Shown here one piece after another: positions 1 through 10,018 of a stretch of DNA of 19,213 nt. The DNA lies in assembly GCA_002179805.1 (NCBI GenBank), contig NAVB01003640.1, forward strand, positions 1 through 19,213. Direction: 5' to 3'. The notes below the pieces were generated by a model. That model was given only the letters and a program-made list of their open reading frames with translations, searched no databases and was not told the DNA's origin. The translations under genes and the position numbers were made by a program. This stretch comes from Acanthamoeba lenticulata. Taxonomy: Eukaryota; Discosea; Longamoebia; Acanthamoebidae. Position 1 is the first letter of the stretch. Every line of letters starts with the position of its first letter.

Positions 1-2312
1 ACGAATAGAACAAATAAATAAACAAATAAATAAATAAATCAAGGGCGGGCAGGAAGGGTGATGTGCCGATGAGGGACACGCGGTGGGACTTGCGGAGGCG
101 GCCCTGGTGGATGATCTCGACGCACTCGAGGCAGAGGGCGTCTCTGCACTCGACGCACTCCTTGATGGCGGGCTCGATCTCGCATCGCGCGCACGACCAC
201 GTCCGATCCTTCTCCCGTGGTCGGGACGACACGCCAACGGCCACAACAGGAGAGAATCCATTTAGATATCAGCACGTGTCCAGATTATTCTTGAAATATT
301 TTTTATAAAAAAACAAAATGATCAACAGCAAATGAAATATTCAACACAAAATGAAATATTCGACGTCAAATAAAATTGCACATATAAAATGTAAATTACG
401 TCGGGCACCACGCCAGAGAGGGGGGGGAGGGGAAGAAGAAGGCGCACCACCACGCGAGCATCGTCCTGATCGCCGCTGGTGGGGACGTCATCGTCATCGT
501 CATCACCGGCGTCGTCCTCGGCGATGAACTCGACGAAAGAGATGGGGAACCAGCCGATCTTCTCCCGCAGCTCACCTTTTGTGCCCCCCCCCGCCGAGAG
601 CAGTTTTCAGTCGTAACATTTTTGAAATTCTCAAAACAATCTTCATTATTAAATTAATTATCTTCATTATTAATTAAAATAAATAAATAAATAAATAAAA
701 ATGGACGGTGGCAACGATCGATTCAGAGAGAAAGAAGAAGAAGAAGAGGAACGCACCCTGCGCCCAGCCGCTTTCGTCACCGCCGCGAAAGGTAATGATG
801 TCGCCTTTCTTGAAGGACAGCTCCAGCTCCTCGTCAAATGCGCTGAAGTCGGCCAGCGCCTGCCGTGGCGGTTAAAATGATAGAAGGACCCATTCAGAGG
901 AGTCACGCACACGCACGCACGCCGTACACACGCACACGCACACGCCGTACACACGCACACGCACACGCACACGCACGACATGGAAGAAAAGGAGGAGAAG
1001 CCCCCCCCCCGATGTGTGTTTTGAGAGGCCCACCTGGACTTTGGGAAAGAGCCAACCGTGGATGCGCTGCAAGGAGCGCGGCGTGATCTGCCCCGATTCG
1101 TCTGCGCCCCCCAAGGGATTCCGTCCATGAGCAGCAGCACAAGGGCGAGGCCAAAAAGAGAGAAAAACAAAAATAAAACAAAACAAAAACAAAACAAAAA
1201 CAAAAACAAATGGAAAAAAAAGAAACAAAAAAAAACAAATGGGAAAAAAAAGAGGACAAAGGACTTTCTGTGCCTTGATTCATAAAGTCGAGGAGGGACG
1301 CGTCGTTGGAAGAGGAGGCGAGCGAGTCGTTGACGGCGGAGGTTGAGCTGCTGCGTTGTTCTAGCGACAGCGACAACGGCGATGGGGACGATGACGGCGT
1401 CGATGTGTGAAGCTGCCGACTCTGTTTTTGTAGTTGTTGTTGTAGTTGCGGCAAAGCGTCCTCCTTCGAAGTAAGAAGTGGAACAGAGGCCGGTCTCTCC
1501 TTGGCCCGCACTTGGGAGCCTCCTCTTCTTCCTTCCCCTCCTCCTCCTCCTCCTGTTGCCGAGGAAGATGGGGCGGGAGCAGCCGCAGATGGACGAGTAG
1601 CCGGACGCTGGTGCAGCATTTCCTCCTCCATTTGACGAATCTCGTCGTTGAGGCGGCGGATTTCGCGCTCTTTGTCGCGCTCGCGCTGTAGCTCGAGCTC
1701 CATCTCACGTTCGAGCTGCTCAATCTCGCGGTCCAGCCGACTGAGCTCGTCCCCGCCGTTACCGCCTGGGGTTGAACCCCCGGCGCGCCGTTGGAGGAGG
1801 AGGCCCTCGCGCAGGCGGCGCTTCTCCGAGATCATGAGGCTCGTCGTCGCGGTAGCGCTTAAAGCGTTTGAGATGCGATCTTCATCCGCACTACTCTTCA
1901 CATGCGCGGGCGCGAGGAGGCGTTCCTTCTCCTGCAACTCCCGTCGCATGCGGTGATCGCGCTCGCGCCGCTCGAGCTCTTCACGCTCTTCCCGTTGGCG
2001 CCTCTCCTCCCGCCGCTTGCGCCGCTCTTCCATGCGGCGCTGGCGCTCTTCTTCGGCCTTCTTCTGTTCCAACTCGAATTGTCGCATTCGCTCCTCGCGC
2101 CGCTTGCGCCGTTCCTCCTCGCGTGCCCTTCGCTCGTCTTCCTCTTCCTCATCTCTGGTTTTCTTTCCAACAACCGAGCTCCCCCCGCCTCCGGCCCCTT
2201 CTCCCGCCCGAGCTTTGACTCCCGTCAAAACTGCTTTTGTTGTTGTTGTAGTAGTAGAAGAAGACCACGCGTTCTCCTCTTCCTCTTTATCACTTGTGCT
2301 ATTTTCTGACAT
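1..2312 (-). CDS. Coiled-coil / SH3 / B-box zinc-finger protein, 3' end outside window
   Basis: Likely a cytoplasmic adaptor or scaffold. Exon 1 (2312-1274) starts MSENST, with an in-frame TAA shortly upstream. It holds a charged R/E-rich coiled coil (about residues 55-133), a second heptad-like helix (about 190-235) and Ser/Pro/Gln linkers. Inferred further exons are 1101-1034, 859-757, 575-454 and 211 to the window edge. Exons 3 and 4 together make an SH3 domain: ALADFSA, ELELSFKKGD, then GWFPISFVEFI, followed by an Asp run. The last exon encodes a B-box-like finger with CARC, CVEC, CLEC and later His residues, so the protein continues outside the window. Junction phases agree throughout, but intron 1 needs a GC donor (CAAG/GCACAG). 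The acceptor at 211 is the weakest call. Each domain is clear; function is inferred from domains only. The order coiled coil, SH3, B-box is not that of TRIM proteins. Confidence 0.72.
676..701. repeat. AAAT tetranucleotide repeat
   Basis: Tandem AAAT units in the intron separating the two SH3-coding exons (756-576). A similar tract sits at about 10-40, just inside the window start. Confidence 0.8.
902..980. repeat. CA/CG-rich microsatellite in an intron
   Basis: A run of CACACG and CACGCA units, interrupted twice by CGCCGTACACACG, lies in the intron between the second and third exons of the coiled-coil/SH3 gene (1033-860). It is open in several frames (poly Val/Arg/Ala/His) and so creates false ORFs. 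It is followed by a C-run at about 1001-1010. Confidence 0.85.
1153..1260. repeat. AAAAAC/AAAC low-complexity tract in an intron
   Basis: An A-rich tract of AAAAC-type units with a few G. On the minus strand it reads as the long T-rich pyrimidine stretch before the acceptor at 1102 in the SH3 gene's first intron, so it may serve as an extended polypyrimidine tract. It gives poly-Phe/Leu false ORFs on the minus strand. Confidence 0.8.
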
Positions 2313-2458
2313 GTTGAGCGTGTCGAGCCAGTCCCCAGCTCCTCCTCCTCTGCCTTGTCGTTATCCAACAACGGCAACCCCAAGAAGAATGGGGAAAAAA
2401 AGAGAAAATTGCAAAATATGCAAGAAATGTCCTCGCAGGACCTGTGATAAGAGCACTA
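2313..2458 (-). promoter_or_regulatory. Spacer between the glycosyltransferase 3' end and the coiled-coil/SH3 gene start
   Basis: This 146-bp gap separates two minus-strand genes. It must hold the 3' processing site of the upstream glycosyltransferase and the promoter of the coiled-coil/SH3 gene. I see no clear TATA box or polyadenylation hexamer. Confidence 0.35.
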
Positions 2459-4274
2459 TCACAACACCCCATTTTTATGTTGTAGCATCCTTCGTGAGAC
2501 TTCAAGCAGACCCTCGACCTCCTTCAAAACATGAAACTTGGCGCGGGCCAGCTCGTAGATCTCCGTGTAATTGAACTTATCGGACAAGTGTCGGTGCAAC
2601 TCCTGTTGGTGCGATCCCAGCGAGTGTGCATGAGTGAAATGTACGGCGGTTTCGGGAGACACAGAGGGCAAAGTACCTCCACGTCGGACGAAAGGAAGCC
2701 CATCCCGGGGCCAACCAGTTCGTTCGTGGCGCCCCATGGAGTCCCGATGATCGGCGTGCCCTTTGACAACGCCTCGACCGTCACCTAAGGCCCTGTATGA
2801 GATCCACCTCTGTGCCCCGGTGGGGAGGTCACACGAGGTCACACCTCATGTAAGTCTTCCGAGGAGAGTGTGAAGAAGGCTTTGGCCTTTTGGAAGGCTT
2901 CCTTGTGGGCGCGCCCTGGCAAAGTATGGGATGTAGTCAGGCACTCCCATGGCCAGAAAGAGAGAATTCGCATGCGCGGGGAGGTTTCAACCTCGATCGA
3001 GGTTCTCCTCGTAGTGGAAGTTGAGGTGTTCCTGTGCAAATACGCGCAGCTCACCTGCCAGCTGCACACAACAGCCAAGAGAGTCGCGGAAGGTTCGTAC
3101 ACAGAAATCCATCTTGAGAGAAAGATAGATATATGTACATCATTGTTGCCGTACACCCGGAACTGCTTGTCCGGGTTCTTGGCCGCCAACTGCTTGACAG
3201 CATCAATGCCCTTGTACCTGCCCCAGATGCCCGAGACAAAGAGATAGTAGGACCGTTCAGACTCAGCCCCCAACTCGTACTCACTCTCCATGACCCCAGT
3301 CCTGCACAACACAAACACATGATTTAGCCACTTTCGTTGACGAAAATGTTGGGGAAGAGCTTGTACCAGAGATAAGTGGCCATGGTGGCGTTCAGGCCAA
3401 CACTCAACCAGCGGTCATATTGATCCTTGGAGATAAATCGATACATCAGGCGATCTGGACCCACGTCAAGCGTGCTCAACGCTCGCTCACGACCACTGCC
3501 CAGAGAGAGGACATTCCGTTCAACGCTGCATCAGTTACGGTGTTGTTTTTGGCATGAGATACCTGTCGTGTATGGTGCAGATGACAGGGATGCCCAGGGG
3601 AACCAGGACTTGGGCACTCCAATCGCTCTGGGACCAGATCACATCGGGCTTCTCCTCCTCCAAGATTCTGTGCACCTCTCCGGCCCAGCTCACGGGCGGT
3701 CTCCCAGGTGGTGAAGGTGTGTCGACGACCTTTCCTCCTCATCACCGTTGTCGTTGTGAGTTCAAGAAAGCTTGAAAATGAACGCGAAAGGTGGCCCCCA
3801 CAGTACCCGGAAAGGGTAGGGCTGACCGAAGAGGTCCACCGTTTGGCTGCGGCGAGGAACCACAACAAGGAACTCCCTGATATCGAAGGAAACGCAATCC
3901 TTCTTTATCTGTTGCTGGTATTGGTGCAGGCCAAAGGCGAGGTTCTCCACTGCACTCCGTCACGACACTCCACCACAGTTCTCGTGTTGGTGAAAACACC
4001 TCTTATTATGCTTGCGAGCTCGTGGTGGTGCCCTGTTGTAATGGAGTTCTCCGGGCGTACCTGTAGATTCGATACCGCCATAGCCCGTGAGGGGAAGCTG
4101 CTGCTTAAATTCGTTGCCGACAAGAGCCACCTTGAGCGACAGCGCTGGTTGTGTGCAAACAACAACCTCGACCGCGCCGGGATTGAGCGTTTCCGTTACA
4201 GATCGAAGCCAGTACAGCATAACACTAATATACAGTGCTAGCGCGAGCCATCCGACCCAAGTGCGCTTCTTCAT
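2459..4274 (-). CDS. Membrane-anchored family 4 (GT-B) glycosyltransferase, nine exons
   Basis: Predicted Golgi or ER type II enzyme moving a sugar from a nucleotide sugar to an unknown acceptor. The start at 4274 is chosen for its GCCACCATGA context and because MKKRTW is followed directly by a hydrophobic anchor (about residues 8-22). Exons: 4274-4061, 3949-3807, 3729-3563, 3525-3332, 3301-3139, 3061-2992, 2915-2845, 2784-2677 and 2602-2459, about 424 residues. GT-B features in order: GYGGIESTVENLAFGL near the N terminus, VVVPRRS, KPDVIWSQSDW, VICTIHD, LFVSGIWGRYKGID, then AFFTLSSED followed by VEALSKGTPIIGTPWGATNE, the acidic/EX7E-like C-terminal region that binds the sugar nucleotide. Phases agree at every junction except exon 4 to 5, where one base (perhaps a G at the 3331 donor) seems missing. 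It is divergent from the GT34-type gene at 4760. Family call firm; substrate unknown. Confidence 0.85.
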
Positions 4275-4759
4275 GGTGGCGCTCTTTTTTGAAAAAAGGA
4301 ACGCAGTACCAAAAACAGGCACTTAAAAATTGACATTGTCCTGTCCGTTAAAGGCACAAGGTCAACGGCGTTACGCAGGACGAAAACTTTTTGGTTTGTG
4401 TAGCTCAAACGAAGGAACAAAACCAACAGTAGTTTATTCACCCATATCCAGTAGCCTACCGGCTGCTTCAAGCAGCTCATCTGGCCCTACTACTGACCTC
4501 CTCCATGCAAGTTTGTTCCATTGCTGAGACGAGAGAAAGGTAGCACGAGAAAGCCAGGCCAGAAGCAAGAAAAAGAGAGAAAAGAAGCGGGAGTGTGACG
4601 TGCGTGTGTTGTATTCCTGGGAGACAAGAAAAGAATAAAGATCACATGCTTGTACCATCATAATCTTCTCAAAAACAAAAACTTACGATTCTGAAAATCA
4701 CTTTCTTATTTCAAGCCTTCTTTCCTTTATTTACACGAAGTATTTGGACCAACTTCGTT
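4275..4759. promoter_or_regulatory. Shared upstream region of two divergent glycosyltransferase genes
   Basis: The 485-bp gap lies between the start codons of the minus-strand GT4-type and plus-strand GT34-type genes. It must contain both transcription starts and could be a bidirectional promoter. No confident TATA box is visible; it holds several T- and A-rich stretches and no convincing ORF. Confidence 0.45.
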
Positions 4760-6025
4760 ATGGACAGCAACAACTGGGGAGCAAGATCTTTCTTTCTGCT
4801 CATAGCCTTTATCTCGGTCTGTTGTCTCTGCCTATTACTAGGTACTCACCCCTCATCTGGCCCAGGCCAACTCAAAACAATTTTACGATACAGGCACAGC
4901 GCAAGTGGGTTAGTCAACGGAGGACAAACTTGTCGATTATGAAGTAGTTTTTGTCGAGAAGAATGTCGAGTGCAATGACGCCTCCCCATACTTGCAACAC
5001 GACTCCTCGGTGGACAAGAATGGCACTCTGATCCATGGCCCCTGCCATCGCTCCCGCGTCCTGGTGCCTGCACTCAAGCACACAAGACTAAGTCGCCTAG
5101 TAGTACTCACTCCGTTCACAACCACCACCCAGACGCTCACGTCCTGTAGCTCAGCCCACAAGGACGTGAGCATTAAGAATAAGATGCTCTACTCCAAGCT
5201 TCACTCCTACGACTTCAAGTGCTTGGTCACCACCTTCCAGGCAAAGGAGGGAGAAAGATCGCGCCCACCCATCTGGACTAAAACCGCCCTCCTCCTGGAT
5301 GCTCTGGCCGCCACAGAAGGAGTACACTGCCTCTTGAGCAAGCAAGGTCGCCCAACCCAACTGCACCTCTTACAAAACCTTTTTGGAGTTTCATTACGAC
5401 AGAACAGTTCGTGTGATTACGATTGGCTCCTGTGGCTTGATTGTGACTCGCTCGTGGCGAATTTTGCGGTGACCATTAAGCACCTGACCGGGCAGTACTT
5501 TGATGACCCGCACACGCAAATCGTGCTCTCCAAGGGTATGACAGATAAATGACAAACTTGCAAGTGGCAACACATCAAACGTTAAGGTCTGTGTCAGATG
5601 CACACGGATTCAATTCGGGCGTCATGGCATTGCGATGTTCCGCTTGGAATCTTGCCCTGTTCAACCGCATCTGGGCCACCCCCAAGTATATCAATGAAGC
5701 ATGGGCCGAACAGCTTGGCCTGATCGACTTCTATCAATCAGACCCCGACGTATGTAGCCGACTCTGTCTTTGCCCTTTAGTGGTAGAAGTTGAGCTCGTG
5801 TCTTGTGTGTTTGTCACCCCTAAGGTCAAGTCTCGTGTGGCCGAGGCGCTGGAACAAATGCAATACCTAAAGAATGCACCAGCAAAGTATTTCCCCGAGG
5901 GTGCAGGGGGCGAATATGACTTCTTCGCGGTTCACTTCGCGGGCATGGGGAACAAGGACGATATGATGGCAAAGTACTACCCAGATGTCATGAACCACGG
6001 CAGCTGGATGAAGCCTCCAATTTAA
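4760..6025 (+). CDS. Membrane-anchored GT34-type (MNN10/GMA12-like) glycosyltransferase
   Basis: Predicted Golgi type II glycosyltransferase; GT34 enzymes use UDP-galactose, GDP-mannose or UDP-xylose. Exon 1 (4760-4841) starts MDSNNW and encodes a membrane anchor (about residues 10-28). Inferred later exons: 4914-5321, 5403-5535, 5598-5749 and 5825-6025 (TAA). Family marks: PPIWTKTALLLDAL (the W.K lid motif), YDWLLWLDCDSLV with the metal-binding D-x-D, FNSGVMALR about 50 residues later, and VHFAGMGNKDD near the C terminus. The last three introns fit in phase (the 5322-5402 stretch is also open in frame and could be retained). The exon 1 to 2 junction is one base out of phase, so that border is uncertain or an indel is present. 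It lies head to head with the GT4-type gene, which suggests a common glycan pathway. Confidence 0.82.
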
Positions 6026-6054
6026 ATTTGAGGCACCGTTGTTTGTTGTGTTTA

Positions 6055-6060
6055 AATAAA
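6055..6060 (+). terminator. Polyadenylation signal of the GT34-type gene
   Basis: AATAAA lies 30 bp after the TAA stop, in a TTTAAATAAAACAAAA context. Position and sequence fit a canonical poly(A) signal. Confidence 0.6.
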
Positions 6061-6265
6061 ACAAAAAATAATACTATAGTGACTCTTGGGCAATGTGTAT
6101 CGACCAAAACAGTTGATAAGATGCTGCAAGAGGCATCATCTCCTCGGAGAAAACCATCATCACTGGCAGCTAAATCTAGGACGAAAAAGGCCATAGTGAA
6201 GCCCTCTGCTTGCGCTGCAGCTCGACTCGCTGGGGCGTGTAAGTGCGGGTGACGTCGTTGAACAC

Positions 6266-6363
6266 GCCCGACTTTTATTACAAGTTTTTAAAAAGGTTAT
6301 TAGCCAAATTAACTAATGATACAATTTTTTTAAAAAAATAAAAACTTGTAATAAAAGTCGGGC
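6266..6363. repeat. 98-bp inverted-repeat (MITE-like) element
   Basis: A 25-bp arm at 6266-6290, beginning GCCCGACTTTTATTAC, is matched by its exact reverse complement at 6339-6363. The 48 bp between are AT-rich and noncoding. No obvious target-site duplication flanks it. The perfect arms suggest a young foldback element or a strong RNA hairpin about 240 bp beyond the GT34 gene stop; I cannot decide between them. Confidence 0.75.
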
Positions 6364-7156
6364 CCCGAGTAGAGTAAGGTCTTTGTGTGGTGGTTGCAGA
6401 TGGGCTTCTTCTGGCACGTAATCAAATTCGGTGGCTTGTTGGCCCAGTCGCCAGCCTCACCAACTACAAGACCGACCACAACCATCACCACAACCCCAAT
6501 AACGACTTTGCAATCCTCATGGGCTTTGAAATTCACCAGATGTACATTGACAATGTGTTTCTTCAAGTTCTTCTTGATGAAGAGATCTTTTCCTCTCATT
6601 AAACTTGATATTGTGGGAGTGTGTAATACAGCTGGTGTTGAGCAATTGCATATGGCACATGGAGGCTGAGTAGTCAGTATGCCCAAGATAGGGACAGAGA
6701 TGGTCTAAGGGCTGAACTTGGGCTGGTGCTTGAGGTAGTGGTCTCCTTGAAGTTGTGGAGGATGTTGTAAATACTGGTGATGTGGCTTGAACAGCCAATG
6801 TTGAAGATAGGGAGAGGGTGGCTGAACTTTGCTGGTAAAGACGTGGGAGCAGTATATTGGTAAACCTTTTTATTCATGTAGAACATAAAGAACAATGTGT
6901 TATAATCAGAGTAGTAAGAGTAGATACAGCAGAAGAATGGGCGCAGGATTAGCAGTGATAGTGTGGGCATGTGTTTGACGTCCATGGGAGGAGTTGCAGT
7001 CAGCAAGCCCTTCAGCAGCAACATGGCTGCACACAGCAGCAGCAACAATGTACCCCTACTCATTTGTGGTCAAATAAAACCTTCAACACAATTTGGGCCA
7101 ATGGAGACTGAAGCTGGATAAGGGAGGAAGTGGTGTTGTAGTTAGGGGGGGGGAAG
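6364..7156 (-). other. Gene-poor stretch with a weak secreted-protein ORF at 7063-6674
   Basis: The best candidate here is a minus-strand ORF at 7063-6674. It opens with MSRGT and a Leu-rich signal-like segment, then a Cys/Tyr-rich stretch, about 129 residues to a stop. Another minus frame further down (about 6600-6370) contains a Val-rich hydrophobic run that could be a membrane segment and might be spliced on. I recognise no domain, and base use does not separate coding from noncoding here. It may be a small secreted or membrane protein gene or only chance ORFs in decayed DNA. Confidence 0.25.
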
Positions 7157-7363
7157 TTAAAGAAGCATCTGGATGAAAACCTCATCATTGATCTTGTAGG
7201 TCAATGAGATGAGTAGGTTGCATAACCTGGAAAGCCAGGCATGGTAGTCAATAATCTTCTCATCTTGGCCTTTTTTGGCAGCATAAAACTCCTTGAGGTA
7301 GGTAATGAGGTTGATGGAGCTGTTGTGAAAGTGTTTTTTGAGCAGTCTAGTCCAACCCGCCAT
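7157..7363 (-). pseudogene. Relic of a copia-type retrotransposon gag (UBN2-like)
   Basis: A 68-codon minus-strand ORF carries the pattern of the gag helical region of Ty1/copia elements: W near the N terminus (AGWTRLLKKHF), SINLITYLKEFY, then KGQDEKIIDYHAWLSRL, ending INDEVFIQMLL at a stop. In such gags this stretch precedes an LP..Y motif, absent here. No zinc knuckle, protease, integrase or reverse transcriptase lies next to it and I see no LTRs, so it is a fragment. The match is by motif memory and should be confirmed by a profile search. Confidence 0.5.
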
Positions 7364-7701
7364 GGGCGCAGGGAGGGGGAAATCTCCCTAGTCCCAATAT
7401 CCCTTTGAAAACAGCAAAAATCCGTGCCAGACAGCGATTTCAGAAGCTGAAAACGTTTGGGCGGGCAATTAAAATATATATTTATTGGTGGGGCGGGCGA
7501 TATGGGCGCCTCCCTGTCCGCATCCTTTCCTTCCTTCCTTCCTGCCGACATTTGTGGTCTGTCCACAGTTTTTTGTTTATTGGTCCGCTCAAACGTCGCT
7601 GCCTTCCTTTCTTACTTCCTTTTTTTTTTTTCACCATTCCTCACCGCCCACCGACACGCTCACACACACACAAACGCAAGAGACCACGACCTGAGCCTCA
7701 T
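7364..7701 (+). promoter_or_regulatory. Upstream region of the first secreted modular protein gene
   Basis: The 338 bp before the start codon hold a TATA-like TATATATTTA at 7475-7484, pyrimidine-rich stretches (TTCCTTCCTTCCTTCC and a T-run near 7620) and a CACACACACA tract just before the ATG. The upstream DNA stays open in the coding frame, but the signal peptide begins at the ATG at 7702, so I treat this as promoter and 5' UTR. Confidence 0.35.
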
Positions 7702-10018
7702 ATGGCTCCTTCTTTCTCGTTTTTGGCGGTCCTGCTCGTTTTACTGGGCGGCGCTTCCACGTCGCTGGTGATGGCGCAAGCTCCATTTCTCAACTTGCCC
7801 ATCCCGGACATGACGATTCCGAGGTATGAGCTTAGCAACGCCAAATGGATCGAAGGCGTGCTGCCGTGGGGTCCCAACACAGAGTATCCCGTCAACGAGT
7901 GGACCGTCACCGACAAGCTCTTCTTCACATGGTCGCAGACCGGGAACGTGCAGGGAACCGTCCTCCTCAACTACGCGCCACAGTTTGGACATCCCATGGA
8001 TTCAGTGGCACACATGATCACCCTCAACGGGTTCGGCAACACCCGTTCGTGCATCAGCTTGGCCTCGAACTTTGGCGGCCCTGAAAATTGCAACTTGGGC
8101 CACAGTTCGTGTTCAACTCCGCGAGCGCAACGCTCAATGGCGTCAACAACTATTATGTGACCTATTCCCGCCAGGTGCTCGGGTGCTCCATCGAAGGTGG
8201 ATTCATAAATGATAGTGGCGTCATGATCCCTCTGGCCTCGAGGACCATGGCATCATGCCAGCCTGTGCGCTACATAGGGTTCACTTCCTTTGATGGGCCA
8301 GTTTATATCACAAACGCCAAGCTATCGTTTTCGCTGGCCTACTTGGTCCAGCCTGGCAATGTGGGCTACACCAATGACGTGCTCAACCTCAACACCACCT
8401 ACCAGATCCAGTGGTCACAGGCCGGTGATGTCCAGACCTCCCTCATCCTTGCGCCCTCCGGGCAATTGAGCGTCCAACGGTATCGTCGAGGCTTCCTGCC
8501 AGTCAACTATTTTAATCAAATGGTCCTACAGAATGGACAATGGGTGTATTTGTATATGCACGATGAGAGGAAGAACTTTGACTTCTTCGTGGGCAACGCC
8601 TACCAGATCACCTTGGGCGCTTGGGGAGGCCAAGCATGCTGTGCGCGGTGGCAGAGTTTGTGCAGCGCCAGCTGCCCTAAAGGCTTCGGTCAGCCTTCCT
8701 CCTACGATAACGTTGACACCCGACTGGGAACCGAAAACTGTGCTCCATTCTGGGACCCTGCAAACCCGGCAGGTGGTTGTCTTGTTGAAACGGAACCTGG
8801 TCGTTTGATCTCCGTCTCTGGAGACCAGCTCTGGAAGGACCGCGTGTGGACGCGGAGCAGCAGCCCCGAATTGCTGGAGAGGGCATGTGCAGAGTTCCAA
8901 CCGATGGCCCGCGTGGCCAGCGCCCAGGCCCAACACTTCTGGGCCCGCTCGGTCGTTCAACCACCCTCACCCACCGCGACTCTGGCCCAGATCATGGCAG
9001 GGATGGGACCTTTTGTCGACTACGACGCCGTCGCCTGCGACCGTCTCTTCTTCATCAGCCCTCAGAAGCAGATCTTCGGCGGCAGGAACATCCCGGAAAC
9101 TTTCAGTGACAGAGATAGCCTCGCGCTCAACTCCGTCCCGGTGGAGAAGATCGCGTTCTTGGCCAGCCAACAGCCCGTCATCATCCGTCACGTGGCCGTA
9201 GCGCAAGTGGAGGGCACCGAGACGGTGCCATCGAGGACGATGCGCCTCATCACCAACGACTCGACAGAATTCCTTGCCGCTGGTTCCCAGGACGTCATGA
9301 CAACAGATGGGAGGGGCACAAACCCGTTCTGCCTCGAGTGGCTCGTCTCAGTCAGCGGTGGCATTGCCGTGGTCAGGTCTCAGGCCGCGGATTTCCAGGT
9401 GGCCTTTACCTGGACGCCGTCGACCATCGGCGTCTCCACCACGGAAGCGTACACGAATACGACGACACCTGATGGGTGGAAGGATCCCCAGTGGCTTGTC
9501 GATCTCTCCAACCTCGACAGCAACAACCAGGTGCGACATTCCCTCCTTTCCACACAGAGCATTTTGTTCTTGTTCATCATCATCATGCTCTACCGCCAAG
9601 AATTCTTGGTTTCTCACCAACCCATCTACCCATCAACACCAACAACACAGATTGCATTTTTCTACAACGCCACGGGTTCTGGCACCAGGTGGTTGGGCGC
9701 TGGTTATGGCTACGCGGCCCTCTCTGAGGAGGTATATTGGTGGGGCGTTGGTGAATGAAATGGTTCACCCCAAAAAAGATAAGAAAAAAAAGTTCATGAT
9801 AAATGTAGCCTTTCAAATACACTTGATAAACATTGTTCACTTGCTTTTTTTTGCAGTGCCATTGTAAAGCCACAGCCTGGCTAACAGCTATCTTCCTTCA
9901 CACGGTCAAGCTGCCCACTGCGTCAAGGAATTTGGGTGGTCACGTGGATAATAAACTACGTGGAGCCGTTGCTGAACCGCGCTCGGGGGGGGGGGGAATA
10001 CAAGGCCAAGTGACCTAA
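7702..10018 (+). CDS. Secreted modular protein with WSQ / IGFT modules, with frameshift
   Basis: Unrecognised family; probably extracellular or surface-attached. The start at 7702 begins a classical signal peptide (MAPSFSFLAVLLVLLG, cleavage near VMAQA). Inferred exons: 7702-9530, 9651-9731 and 9857-10018, about 690 residues. Module 1 runs from LFFTWSQTG through TRSCISL to VRYIGFTS and ITN. A shorter copy begins YQIQWSQAGDVQTSL. A Cys-rich stretch follows, then a long C-terminal region without recognised motifs. The frame changes by one base near 8090-8100 (TTGGGCCACAG): coding sense is clear on both sides, so a base is missing there, by assembly error or mutation. The last exon is uncertain; read as placed, it overlaps the convergent paralogue. 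W, Q, Cys and IGFT positions match that paralogue. Confidence 0.7.

Noticed and set aside
670..1209. Minus-strand Phe/Leu-rich ORF resembling a membrane protein
   Set aside because: It is the translation of the T-rich intron tract and the CA microsatellite in the SH3 gene.
1358..2309. Several plus-strand Arg/Ser-rich ORFs
   Set aside because: They are the antisense of the coiled-coil exon, whose minus frame runs 346 codons with sensible composition.
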